Counted from the stretch's first letter, positions 15,456 to 23,733 are shown. The stretch: DNA of 29,589 bases from JBCCFX01 sp039029515 (GCA_039029515.1 JBCCFX010000019.1:1-29589), one strand, 5' to 3'. Made by a program: numbers and translations. The notes: generated from the letters alone by a model not told the origin.

Positions 15456-16295
15456 TCACGACGATGTGTCGACGCCGATGATCGCGATACCTTCACGGTT
15501 CGCGGTCTCGATGACCGCTGGTTTGTCCAGCAGGATCACGCGACCCGCGCCGACGGCGATGCATCCGCCGCCCGCGCGCTTGACACGCTCGATCGTCTCC
15601 ACGCCGATGGTGGGGACATCGGCACGCATGTCGTGCGCCTGTTTCGACGTCTTGATCAGCGTCCAGCCGGAAGCGCGGCAGAGTTCGCCCGCGCGGTCAA
15701 TCATCCGGTCGGTGCCTTCGACGGCTTCAACCGCGATGACATCGCGATCGCGCACCGCCATCGACTGACCGATGTCGAGTTCCACCGTCGTGTTCAGCAG
15801 GTCGAAGCCGAACGTCGTGTCGGCCTGTTGCTGTGCGGTTGGCTGCACGCTGGTGAGCACGCCAACCGTCGCGAGGTGATCCGGGATGTATGTCGTGGAG
15901 TCGATGAGCGTGATTCCGTTTCGAGCAAGTTCATCGGCCACGGCAGCAAGCACCGCAGCGTTTCGCCGGTCATGACGGAGGCGACGATACCAGACCATCG
16001 CGGCGCGCCAATCGGGCATCTGTTTGATGACGCGAAGCGGATCGTGGGCGCGCGTCTTCCGGACCGCACCAACCATGATCGCCTCGTTGACATCCCACCG
16101 TCGCAACGCGCGAATCCAGCCGCCGAGACGAACGACGCCGACCGTTCGAAACGCATCGCACACATCCGGCAGCGCTGGGTCGTATTGATCGCGCAAGCCG
16201 ACGCAGCACACGCGATGACCGGCGCGCCGCATGCCTTCGGCCACGAGAATCGGCAGTTTCCCCTGGCCGGCAATCAGTCCGAGCGTCTCGGGCAT
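15456..16295 (-). CDS. lpxI: UDP-2,3-diacylglucosamine pyrophosphatase LpxI
   Basis: Makes lipid X from UDP-2,3-diacylglucosamine in lipid A synthesis; LpxI is the alternative to LpxH in several non-gamma-proteobacterial lineages. 279 aa, usual length. Seen: LGLIAGQGKLPILVAEG at the N-terminus, GWIRALRRWDVNEAIMVG, the central DSTTYIPDHLA, the DRDVIAVEAVEGTDRMI segment, and C-terminal RADVPTIGVETIE followed by GGCIAVGAGRVILLDKP. The conserved Asp in DVPTIG corresponds to the catalytic Asp region known in Caulobacter LpxI. The ATG at 16295 is supported by TATCAT 6 nt upstream; an in-frame upstream ATG lies beyond that box. It implies an outer membrane containing lipid A. Confidence 0.92.
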   Translation of the reverse strand: MPETLGLIAGQGKLPILVAEGMRRAGHRVCCVGLRDQYDPALPDVCDAFRTVGVVRLGGWIRALRRWDVNEAIMVGAVRKTRAHDPLRVIKQMPDWRAAMVWYRRLRHDRRNAAVLAAVADELARNGITLIDSTTYIPDHLATVGVLTSVQPTAQQQADTTFGFDLLNTTVELDIGQSMAVRDRDVIAVEAVEGTDRMIDRAGELCRASGWTLIKTSKQAHDMRADVPTIGVETIERVKRAGGGCIAVGAGRVILLDKPAVIETANREGIAIIGVDTSS

Positions 16296-16301
16296 GGCTG
16301 G

Positions 16302-16307
16302 ATGATA
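16302..16307 (-). promoter_or_regulatory. -10-like box of lpxI, leaderless arrangement
   Basis: TATCAT on the minus strand, preceded by CGCGGG and followed by 6 nt and the ATG at 16295. The CGCGGGTAnnnT block is shared with nnrE. Confidence 0.55.
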
Positions 16308-16400
16308 CCCGCGAGCCTGCATGACAACGGACGACCCGCATCGCAGGCCGTCCGTCGTCCATTCCACATGGCTGAGCGCGTATTGCCGTGTCGCGTGTGC

Positions 16401-17834
16401 TTACGACGCGGGTGGACAGGCACCAAAGTCGTTGATGACCTTCAGGAGGTCGTCAATGTTCACAATGCCATTGCCACCCGGTGGTGTGATGTCGGAAGGG
16501 CAGGAATCGATGCCGATGTCTTCCGGCTGAAATTCGTAGATGCCAACGTCTACGCCAAGTCCCCACGCCTTGACGCCGGCGAGTGTGTCAGCCGCATCGT
16601 TTGATGCGGCCACCACACGGATGTTGCCGTCAGGATCCGCACTCAGATCGAATGGGACGATCGGCGTGTTCCCGGCATCGATCGCCGGCGAACCGCTCGT
16701 CAGACGGAAGTTACCGTTCAAGGCATCGACGAACAACGGATCGGCGTCGATATTCCCCGTGCCCGCGAACGGGATTGACAGCACGCAGTACGTTGCAGAG
16801 CCCGGACCGACAATATCATTCGGTACGCCGGAGGCTTCGTTCTCACGAAAGATGGAATTCACGCACACGTAACCGTTGATGCCAGCGCTGAAGATCGCAC
16901 CACCGACGTTGGCAGCGTTGTTGTAGAACGTGCATTGGCGGATGGCGGTGAACTCGTTGGTCAACAACCACAGCGCGCCGCCTTCATCGGTGGCCACGTT
17001 GTCAACGAAGAGGCACTGGGTCAGGGTCGGGCGAGCGCCGTTCAACGTGAAGATCGCGCCACCGCGCTGCAGGCCGGAGGTTCCGTTGGACAGGTTGCCG
17101 ACGAACACGCTGTTGGTGACCGTGTTCGGAAAGGCCGCTGAATTGCCGTTGAACGAATTAAGGAACTCGATCGCACCACCGTCGAGGAACGCGATGTTGC
17201 CGGAGAACACACTCTCGGTGATCGTAAGCTGACTGTCGTCAGACTGAATCGCGCCGCCGGTCAGCGTCTCGCAGATGTTCGCTTCGAAATCGCAGTTCTC
17301 AAAGGTCATGCGCGAGTTGTCCGCATTCACCGCGCCGCCACGGCCACCGGCACACGTGTTGTTGGCGAATCGGCACGCGGTGAATGTCGTGATTGCGTCG
17401 GCCATGTTGATCGCGCCGCCGTTCAGGCCCGCGTGATTGTCCTGAAACACGACATCGTTGAACGTGATCGTGCTATTGACGATGCGCACAGCGCCGCCAT
17501 CGCCGGTGGCAAGGCCGTCGAGAAGCGTGAAGCCTTCGACCGTGACCACTTCCGATTGATCGAATTCCATGGGGCGAAACACGGTCGCGCCGCTAATCAT
17601 CGTCGACGCCGAGCCTCCGACACCGCGGAGCGTCAGGTCCTTCCCCCCGAAGTCGAGGGATTCGAAGTACGTGCCCGGCATCACGTCGATGGTGTCGCCA
17701 TTGCCGGCCGCGAGGATCGCCACCTGGATGGTCGGGAAGTCCGTCGGCACCGTGAGCGTGCTCCCACCGGCGAGTGCCGGCACGGTCAGACCGGTGGCCA
17801 TCAGGCACATGAATGATGTTGTTCTGATCGTCAT
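16401..17834 (-). CDS. Secreted right-handed beta-helix protein with dockerin-like tail
   Basis: Predicted exported protein, 477 aa. A signal peptide (about 1-22, ending VPALAGG) is followed by a pectin-lyase-like parallel beta-helix: it opens with VPTDFPTIQVAILAAGNGDTIDVMPGTY and has repeated GGAI/GGAV turns (at least seven) followed by phrases like FxNNxAxxGGAI. Next comes the usual end of such proteins (DADPLFVDALNGNFRLTSGSPAIDAGN). The last 30 residues (GNGIVNIDDLLKVINDFGACP) resemble one dockerin-type EF-hand repeat, a common tail in planctomycete exported proteins. Proteins of this kind are often adhesins or surface-display proteins; no catalytic function can be assigned. AGGAG lies 8 nt before the ATG. 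Confidence 0.85.
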   Translation of the reverse strand: MTIRTTSFMCLMATGLTVPALAGGSTLTVPTDFPTIQVAILAAGNGDTIDVMPGTYFESLDFGGKDLTLRGVGGSASTMISGATVFRPMEFDQSEVVTVEGFTLLDGLATGDGGAVRIVNSTITFNDVVFQDNHAGLNGGAINMADAITTFTACRFANNTCAGGRGGAVNADNSRMTFENCDFEANICETLTGGAIQSDDSQLTITESVFSGNIAFLDGGAIEFLNSFNGNSAAFPNTVTNSVFVGNLSNGTSGLQRGGAIFTLNGARPTLTQCLFVDNVATDEGGALWLLTNEFTAIRQCTFYNNAANVGGAIFSAGINGYVCVNSIFRENEASGVPNDIVGPGSATYCVLSIPFAGTGNIDADPLFVDALNGNFRLTSGSPAIDAGNTPIVPFDLSADPDGNIRVVAASNDAADTLAGVKAWGLGVDVGIYEFQPEDIGIDSCPSDITPPGGNGIVNIDDLLKVINDFGACPPAS

Positions 17835-17861
17835 GGTTCATCTCCTGCTGTTGGCCGGCAC

Positions 17862-17894
17862 ATGCCGACCCGGAAGACAACACACGGTCGGCAT
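17862..17894 (-). promoter_or_regulatory. Leader stem-loop upstream of the beta-helix gene
   Basis: ATGCCGACC (17862-17870) pairs perfectly with GGTCGGCAT (17886-17894) over a 15-nt loop. It lies 28 nt upstream of the start codon, just before the Shine-Dalgarno, and would be in the mRNA leader if transcription starts further upstream. Confidence 0.4.
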
Positions 17895-17960
17895 CACGAA
17901 TCCCCGGTCTGAGATGGAAGTTTTTGCCGTGATCGATCGGTCTCCGATCAGATTCGATCG

Positions 17961-17988
17961 TTGATCGGGACGCGAAAACCCGTACATT
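17961..17988 (+). promoter_or_regulatory. Sigma70-type promoter of the ClpP/NfeD-like gene
   Basis: TTGATC (17961-17966), a 16-nt spacer and TACATT (17983-17988), followed about 15-20 nt later by the Shine-Dalgarno GGGAGG (18003-18008) and ATG at 18017. This is the most complete -35/-10 pair in the window. Confidence 0.6.
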
Positions 17989-18016
17989 GGTCGGGTCGTT
18001 CTGGGAGGCGTGATTC

Positions 18017-19381
18017 ATGCATCGATGTGCGGGGCTATTCGGAATATTGCTTGTCTGCCTGACGGCGACGTGGTCGGCTGCCGAATCCATCACGCTGCGG
18101 ACGGGTGAAACGGTGTATGGCGAGATCATCGACATCGATCTCCACACGATCCGTATCAGGACGCAGGTGCATGGACGCTGGGTCAATGTGCCGTACCGAA
18201 AAGACATCATTCTCGAATTCGACGAAGAACCGGGCGATCAATCCGATCACGGCATGCCGGTGGTCCTGCCTGAGGACGCCCTCGTCCACGACGATCGCGC
18301 GGTGGTCGTTGTCATTCCGTTGCACGGCGTGATCGGCTGGGACGGCGTGGAGAATTCGATCTTCGCGGCGCAGTTCGAGCATTGCCTCGAAGAAGCGAAA
18401 GCACAGAACGCAGCGCTCATCGTGCTCGATGTCGAGAGTCCCGGCGGTTACGTGACCGAGATGGAAGCGATCTGCGAGATGATCATCGAATGTCGCGAAG
18501 ATGTGCCGGTCATTGCCTACGTACGCGATGCGTTGAGCGCTGCCGCAATCATCACGATGACATGTCCGAAGGTATACGCTCATCCGCAGGCACGCATCGG
18601 CGCGGCGGTCATGATCACCGACGGCGAAAATGGCATCGACGCGGTCGATGCGAAGTTCGCGTCGCCGCATCACGCGAAACAACGTCGGTACATGGAATCG
18701 AGTGGTCATCCGTACGACGTCGTGAAGGCGATGACGATTCAGGACACGGAATTGTGGTGGTCGCCGACCGGCGGCTTTCGGACCACCGAACCGAAGACCG
18801 GCGATGACTGGGAACATGTCGACACCGAGAGCACCGTGCTCACGATGACCGCGCAGCAGGCGAAGGACTGGGAGATCGTCACACGCTCGACTCGTCTGAT
18901 GGACAACGTTATCAACGATTACCTCGGTCACGACGATTACCGGCTCGTGCCCTTCGAAGACACCGTGCTGAAGTACAACCGCGAGACCGATCGTCGGCTT
19001 GAGCAGTTGTTTACAGAACTCGTCGTGTACTTTCAATCACTCGATGTGCTGCTCGTTGCGCTCCAGCAGATGTCCAGCGCTTTCGATGAAGGCAATGCGC
19101 AGCGCGTGCACGACATGCGCAAGGTCGTCAATCAATACGTGACTCGATCGAACAAGGCGCGCCGCCGAATCATGAAGATTGAACGGATTATGTTCCAGCA
19201 TTCGTTCGATGAGCCGGATGCAGTCCTGTTGCGCATCGAAGCCGATGCTCAGATCCTCAACAAAGTTCGCTCACACACGCGATCAGAGAATCCTGCAGCA
19301 TTCAATAAGATCGTTGATGACTTCAACAGCCTGTTGGCCGCATGGCGCGAGATCATGGCGGAATTGGACGAAGAGGAATAG
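18017..19381 (+). CDS. Exported ClpP/NfeD-N-like (crotonase-fold) protein with helical C-terminus
   Basis: 454 aa with a signal peptide (about 1-21, WSAAES). A small beta domain (ITLRTGETVYGEIIDIDLHTIRIRT) is followed by a crotonase-fold domain like the N-terminal serine protease half of NfeD: VVVIPLHGVIG, ALIVLDVESPGGYVTEMEAI, PVIAYVRDALSAAAIITM, YAHPQARIGAAVMI. S174 (ALSAAA) sits where NfeD has its catalytic Ser, although the usual Ser-Ala-Gly is Ser-Ala-Ala. The membrane helices and OB-fold NfeD domain that normally follow are missing; instead residues about 320-454 are charged and helical, probably coiled coil, ending in EELDEEE-type acidic residues. Probably a periplasmic peptidase-like protein; activity is uncertain. 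It is convergent with the LOG gene (7-nt gap). Confidence 0.78.
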   Translation: MHRCAGLFGILLVCLTATWSAAESITLRTGETVYGEIIDIDLHTIRIRTQVHGRWVNVPYRKDIILEFDEEPGDQSDHGMPVVLPEDALVHDDRAVVVVIPLHGVIGWDGVENSIFAAQFEHCLEEAKAQNAALIVLDVESPGGYVTEMEAICEMIIECREDVPVIAYVRDALSAAAIITMTCPKVYAHPQARIGAAVMITDGENGIDAVDAKFASPHHAKQRRYMESSGHPYDVVKAMTIQDTELWWSPTGGFRTTEPKTGDDWEHVDTESTVLTMTAQQAKDWEIVTRSTRLMDNVINDYLGHDDYRLVPFEDTVLKYNRETDRRLEQLFTELVVYFQSLDVLLVALQQMSSAFDEGNAQRVHDMRKVVNQYVTRSNKARRRIMKIERIMFQHSFDEPDAVLLRIEADAQILNKVRSHTRSENPAAFNKIVDDFNSLLAAWREIMAELDEEE

Positions 19382-19388
19382 GTCGCGT

Positions 19389-19937
19389 TTACACGACCGC
19401 AGCCTTGCACACTTCATCGATCACGTGATGCGGATCGTTCTCGAGGAAGAACAACTCCAGCATCGTCGGCGGGATGAAGTGGTGGCGAATGCCGTGCTCG
19501 ACCATGTCCATGAACGGATCGAAGTAGCCGAGCCAGTTCACGATGCCGATCGGCTTGTCGTGTTCGCGTAGGTATCGTCCGACGAGGATTTCGAAGAACT
19601 CCTCGTAGGTGCCGAACCCGCCGGGAAGAATGAGAAAGCCATCGCCGCGCTCCGCGAGCAGTGACTTCCGTTCGCGCATGGTCTTGACCACGATGAGTTC
19701 ATCGCAATCCTTGCGGCCTTGTTCACGGTCGAGCAGGTATTCGGTGATGATGCCGACGACGTTGCCGCCCGCGTTCGCGGTCGCGTCGGCGACTTCGCCC
19801 ATGAGACCGACCGATCCGCCGCCGTACACGAGAGTGAGATCTCGCTGCGCGAGGTCCTGACCGACCGCTTCGGCCATGTCATGGAACTCGGGATCAAGCG
19901 TGGTGGACGATGAGCAATAGACGGTGATGGACTTCAT
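19389..19937 (-). CDS. LOG-family protein (TIGR00730, nucleoside 5'-monophosphate phosphoribohydrolase)
   Basis: Predicted cytoplasmic Rossmann-like hydrolase that removes ribose 5-phosphate from (cytokinin) nucleotides; bacterial members often act on AMP or related nucleotides. 182 aa, typical. Seen: VYCSSSTTLDPEF, LVYGGGSVGLMGEVADA (37-53), MRERK with the conserved Arg (87-91), and the family signature LPGGFGTYEEFFE (104-116). The start at 19937 is supported by AGGAAGG about 11 nt upstream and a TACGAT hexamer (19965-19970, minus) as a possible -10; a much longer frame upstream would overlap the divergent gene. The substrate is inferred from the family only. Confidence 0.9.
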   Translation of the reverse strand: MKSITVYCSSSTTLDPEFHDMAEAVGQDLAQRDLTLVYGGGSVGLMGEVADATANAGGNVVGIITEYLLDREQGRKDCDELIVVKTMRERKSLLAERGDGFLILPGGFGTYEEFFEILVGRYLREHDKPIGIVNWLGYFDPFMDMVEHGIRHHFIPPTMLELFFLENDPHHVIDEVCKAAVV

Positions 19938-19964
19938 GAACGACGAACCCTTCCTGCAGGTCGT

Positions 19965-19970
19965 ATCGTA
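19965..19970 (-). promoter_or_regulatory. Possible -10 box of the LOG-family gene
   Basis: TACGAT on the minus strand, 27 nt upstream of the ATG and 5-10 nt upstream of the Shine-Dalgarno. This would give a short normal leader. Confidence 0.35.
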
Positions 19971-20039
19971 CTGTCGAAAGGCGATCAGGCAGCGCGCCGG
20001 ACTCCTGATTATCTGCGCTGCACAGGTCGTCCCGATACC

Positions 20040-21188
20040 ATGCCCGACATGCCGCCGCTCGTCATTCCGATTCTCGCACTGATTCCCCTCGGAATCGCGA
20101 TCAGCCTGCCGATGACCGCGTGGCTCGTCCGTGCCGGTCACGCGATGGGCACGCTCGACTCCGAAGGCGCGGATGGACACGAGAAGACCCTGCGCCGCGT
20201 GCCGAACATCGGCGGCATTGCGATCTACCTCGCCGTTGCGATTCCTATGCTCATCGGTCTGCTGCTGGTGCTCATCGGTCCGATCGATACGCTCGCTGAC
20301 CGGATCAGCGGTCTTGCGGATCATGTTGAACGCCTGCGCAGTTCCGTGCCGGTGATCGCCGGCCTGCTCGGCTGCCTGACCGTCCTGCACATCATGGGGT
20401 TGATCGATGACCGGCGTGGCATGCCGCCATGGCCGAAACTCATCGTGCAGATCGGCGCGGCGGCGGTCATGGTGATTGCGTTTGATGTTCGACTGCTCGA
20501 ACTGCTCGGTCCGATCGGCAGTTGCGCGGTCACGATCCTGTGGATCATCGTCGTGACCAACGCGATGAACTTCATGGACAACATGGATGGCCTCGCCGGC
20601 GGCGTTGGTCTTGTCGCGGCCGCGCTGTTGATGATCGCCACGCTTGTGAACGCGCAATGGTTTATCGCCGCCACGCTCGCGCTGCTCATCGGCGGACTTA
20701 TCGGATTCCTCGTGTTCAACCGGCCGCCCGCGCGAATCTTCATGGGCGATGGCGGCTCACTCGTGCTTGGCTTTCTGCTTGCCGTGTTGACAGCGCGCAC
20801 GACCTTCTATGACAGCACCGATCCCGAGTACGCGCTCGGCACCGCGTGGTACGGCGTGTTCATGCCGATCGTGATCCTCGCGATTCCGCTCTATGACTTC
20901 ATCACCGTGACGGCGTTACGACTGAGCCAGGGACGAAGCCCGTTCGTCGGTGACCAGCAGCACTTCTCGCACCGACTCGTCATGCGCGGTCTCAGTGAGC
21001 GGGATGCGGTGCTCACGATCTGCGGCGCTGCGCTGGTGACCGGCATTGGCGGCATCAGCCTCGGTCGACTCGTCTGGTGGCAGGCGATGCTTGTCGGCGT
21101 GCAGACGCTGACGGTGTTGTTCGTCATCCTTCTTGTGGAACGATCGACGCGCCACATCGCGCAGCGCGATCGGGAGCAATCATCGTGA
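20040..21188 (+). CDS. Undecaprenyl-phosphate sugar-1-phosphate transferase (WecA/TagO/MraY family)
   Basis: Polytopic inner-membrane enzyme that moves a UDP-sugar phosphate onto a polyprenyl phosphate, the first step of many envelope polysaccharides. 382 aa with about ten hydrophobic segments. Seen: GGIAIYLAV after the first loop, HIMGLIDDRRGMPPWPKL with the Asp pair (D123-D124), the catalytic motif NAMNFMDNMDGLAGG (174-188), FMGDGGSLVLGFL (234-246) and the final HFSHRLVMRGL. The pattern is WecA-like rather than MraY-like. The donor sugar is unknown. ATG at 20040 is used; ATG at 20049 is possible and has TACCAT 7 nt upstream. It overlaps the next gene by 4 nt and the polymerase/ligase neighbour suggests a cell-surface glycan pathway. 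Confidence 0.88.
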   Translation: MPDMPPLVIPILALIPLGIAISLPMTAWLVRAGHAMGTLDSEGADGHEKTLRRVPNIGGIAIYLAVAIPMLIGLLLVLIGPIDTLADRISGLADHVERLRSSVPVIAGLLGCLTVLHIMGLIDDRRGMPPWPKLIVQIGAAAVMVIAFDVRLLELLGPIGSCAVTILWIIVVTNAMNFMDNMDGLAGGVGLVAAALLMIATLVNAQWFIAATLALLIGGLIGFLVFNRPPARIFMGDGGSLVLGFLLAVLTARTTFYDSTDPEYALGTAWYGVFMPIVILAIPLYDFITVTALRLSQGRSPFVGDQQHFSHRLVMRGLSERDAVLTICGAALVTGIGGISLGRLVWWQAMLVGVQTLTVLFVILLVERSTRHIAQRDREQSS

Positions 21189-23422
21189 ACCGCCTCGTGC
21201 TCGGACGCACCGTTCACGTGATTGCGGTGATTGTGCTGATGCTGATCATCTGCGCACGGATCGCAGTGCTCTTTGTGCCGCAGTTGTGGTTCGACGTGGA
21301 TCCCGCGTTCGATATCGAACCGCTGGCCGGGATGAATATGGCGGAGAGTCTGTGGCTCGATGTTGTGCTGCTGATCGCCGCCGGCATCGTGTTGACGCTG
21401 GAAGGCACGCTTGGTCGCGGCCTCGATCTTCGCCTGTGGCTGCTGGCGGCGTTGCCGGTTCCGATCGTCATCTGGCACGGTGCGAACGATGGATTGGACC
21501 TCTGGCGCGGGATGTCATGGACATCCGCAGCGTTCGCCGCGGTGGCGGTCGCGCACGTGGCGCGGGCTGACTTCTGGCGACCCGTGTTGATCGCGCTGTT
21601 GCTCGGCGCGTTGCTGCTGCCGATGGCGCGCGGCGTGCTTCAACTGACGGTGGAACACGACCGAACGGTCGCGCAGTTCGAAGCGCATCGCGACGAGTTC
21701 TTTGCGAGTCGAGGTTGGGATCCGGAATCATCGTCCGCGTTAATCTACGAACGGAGATTGCGCCAGGCGCAGCCGCGCGGCTGGTTCAGCACGACGAATG
21801 TCCTCGGATCGCTGCTGGCGCTCTGCGCGGTCGCCGGCATCGGGCTGTCGTACGCCGCGGAGCGCGCAAAAGTCTCGAGCGGCGAACTCGGGCTGCTGAT
21901 TCTGATGGCGCTTGCGGCGCTCGGATTGCTGTATTTCACCGGCTCCAAGGGCGCATGGCTCGCAATGCTTGTGGGCTTTGCGTGGCTCACCGCGCGATAC
22001 GTTGCATGGGCTGCGCCATTGCGTGCGCGGGGAGGCACCATCGTGATCGCCGTCCTCCTGCTGACGCTGATCGGCGTGGTCGTGCGCGGCACGGTGCTTC
22101 CAGAGCAGTTCGCGGGTGATAAGAGCCTGCTTTTCCGTTGGCATTATCTGAACGGCACGGCATCGATGATCGCCGATGCCCCGATAGCGGGTGTCGGGCC
22201 AGATGACTTTCAGCGCGCGTATATCGAGAACCGTCCGCCGCGCAGCCCCGAAGATCCCGCGAGCGCGCACAACATGATCGCGGACTGGTGGGCATCACTC
22301 GGCGCGCTCGGCCTGGCATGGGTCGCGCTGGTCATCATCTGGCTCGTCCAGGCAAATCGGCAGGACGAAGACGGCGAACCCGATGCGGCGATGCCCGTGC
22401 GATTGCGGTGGTGGATTGCAGTTCTTGTGCTCGGAGGCGCGGGATCGATCTCGATCATCGTGGACATGCGCGCGGCGATTGAAGTCGTCGACATCATCGT
22501 GCGCCAGGTCGCGGTCGGCAGCGCGATGGTCATCGCAGCGCTACTTACGCCGACCATCGCCAAGGCGTGGACGAACGGCGGACGCTACGCACTCGGTGCG
22601 GGCTTACTCGCGCTCGTCGTCCACGGCTTGATCGAGATGACGTTCTTCACGCACGGCGCGGTGGCGTGGGCGCTCGCAATGCTAGCGGTCACGGGTCGGG
22701 CTCGCGATCACGGCGTGCGCGGTGTGGCGGCAATCGCCATGGGCGCCGCGGTCGTCGTGCTGGCGTTGTACGTCGTATGGACCGGAGCGCGACACGCGAC
22801 AGCGCAGCACCGGATGATTGCCGATGCCGCACGAATGCTCACGCCCAACGCGGTGGAGCAGCAGACGCCGGATGGCCCGGTCCAGGCGTTCGAACCGATT
22901 GTCGATGCGGCATTGCTGACGGCGCGGCGCGATTCGTCAGCGCTCTTGTCGGATGCGTACAACGCGTGGCCGGTGTATGTCGAGCCGCTGAACGACAGCG
23001 CTCGGCAGTTACGGCTGGTGACGGCGCCGCCTGATGGTACGACGCCGGTTGGGCTGCTGTTTGACGCGGCAGAGATCTCGGAGCGCGCCTGGACAGATCA
23101 CGGTGATGTCGCATCGTTGATGCTGCTCATCAGCATCGAACTCCAGATGGCGCAGCAACTGGAAGATCCGGAGTTTCTGCGCCGTGCTGTTGGTCGCATG
23201 GACGTCGCGTCGAGCATCGACATCAACGGCGTGGACATTTTCGTCCGTCTCGGCGATTTCCGGTGGGATCTCGGCGAGTTCGATGCCGCTGTCGCTGCCT
23301 ACACCACGGCGCTGACGAACAACGACAACTTTGAACTGGATGAACTCAAGCAGATGCCGGCATCGGCGCGGGCTCGACTCGAGCACCGCATTCGTCAGGT
23401 ATCACGAGGAAACACGCCATGA
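21185..23422 (+). CDS. O-antigen ligase/polymerase-like membrane protein with periplasmic C-terminus
   Basis: 745 aa with about 12 hydrophobic segments, then a mostly soluble C-terminal part (about 530-745). The Wzy_C/WaaL-like region shows LYFTGSKGAWLAMLVGFAWLTAR and, in the large periplasmic loop, GPDDFQRAYIENRPP followed by SAHNMIADWWASLG with H362 at the position of the conserved His of ligases. The C-terminal part looks TPR-like (AISER...LMLLISIELQMAQQL, RRAVGRMDVASSID, FDAAVAAYTTALT). The GTG start overlaps the upstream stop as GTGA and has GGGAG 9 nt before it; its own stop overlaps the next ATG. It probably polymerises or transfers the polyprenyl-linked glycan started by the upstream enzyme. 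Confidence 0.8.
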   Translation: MNRLVLGRTVHVIAVIVLMLIICARIAVLFVPQLWFDVDPAFDIEPLAGMNMAESLWLDVVLLIAAGIVLTLEGTLGRGLDLRLWLLAALPVPIVIWHGANDGLDLWRGMSWTSAAFAAVAVAHVARADFWRPVLIALLLGALLLPMARGVLQLTVEHDRTVAQFEAHRDEFFASRGWDPESSSALIYERRLRQAQPRGWFSTTNVLGSLLALCAVAGIGLSYAAERAKVSSGELGLLILMALAALGLLYFTGSKGAWLAMLVGFAWLTARYVAWAAPLRARGGTIVIAVLLLTLIGVVVRGTVLPEQFAGDKSLLFRWHYLNGTASMIADAPIAGVGPDDFQRAYIENRPPRSPEDPASAHNMIADWWASLGALGLAWVALVIIWLVQANRQDEDGEPDAAMPVRLRWWIAVLVLGGAGSISIIVDMRAAIEVVDIIVRQVAVGSAMVIAALLTPTIAKAWTNGGRYALGAGLLALVVHGLIEMTFFTHGAVAWALAMLAVTGRARDHGVRGVAAIAMGAAVVVLALYVVWTGARHATAQHRMIADAARMLTPNAVEQQTPDGPVQAFEPIVDAALLTARRDSSALLSDAYNAWPVYVEPLNDSARQLRLVTAPPDGTTPVGLLFDAAEISERAWTDHGDVASLMLLISIELQMAQQLEDPEFLRRAVGRMDVASSIDINGVDIFVRLGDFRWDLGEFDAAVAAYTTALTNNDNFELDELKQMPASARARLEHRIRQVSRGNTP

Positions 23423-23733
23423 TCGCGTACACCGTTCGATGTCGATTCGATGATCCGATGGTTGGTGCGGAGTGGATCGCCTGGCTGGTGCGCGAACATC
23501 TCGCGGATGTCATCGCCGGCGGCGCGATCGATGCGACCGTCGTCCAACTCGATGGCGATCCGCTGACGTGCGAAGTGCGCTATCACTTCCCGACGCGGGC
23601 AGCGTTTGATCGATACGAGCGCGATCACGCCCCGGCGTTGCGCGAAGAGGGTCTCAAGCAGTTCCCACTGGAACGCGGACTGCACTATGAGCGCAGCGTC
23701 GGCGAGGTGATGGCGAACTATCCGGATGCCTAG
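23419..23733 (+). CDS. DUF4286 family protein
   Basis: 104 aa, cytoplasmic, about the usual length of DUF4286 proteins. Seen: an N-terminal strand MIAYTVRCRFDDPMVGAEWIAWLVREHLADVIAGG and a C-terminal CEVRYHFPTRAAFDRYERDHAPALREEG, giving the small ferredoxin-like alpha/beta pattern of the family. Function unknown. The ATG start overlaps the upstream stop (ATGA), so it is translationally coupled to the ligase-like gene. Its TAG stop shares a CTAG palindrome with the stop of the convergent dsbD. Confidence 0.75.
   Translation: MIAYTVRCRFDDPMVGAEWIAWLVREHLADVIAGGAIDATVVQLDGDPLTCEVRYHFPTRAAFDRYERDHAPALREEGLKQFPLERGLHYERSVGEVMANYPDA

Noticed and set aside
19382..19400. GGTCG/CGACC 5-bp stem as a terminator between the ClpP-like and LOG genes
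   Set aside because: The stem is short, overlaps the LOG stop codon and has no U-tract; it could easily occur by chance in GC-rich DNA.
19938..20657. Long N-terminal extension of the LOG-family gene
   Set aside because: It is antisense to the WecA-like gene, His/Asp/Arg-rich and without domains; the conserved LOG fold starts at 19937.
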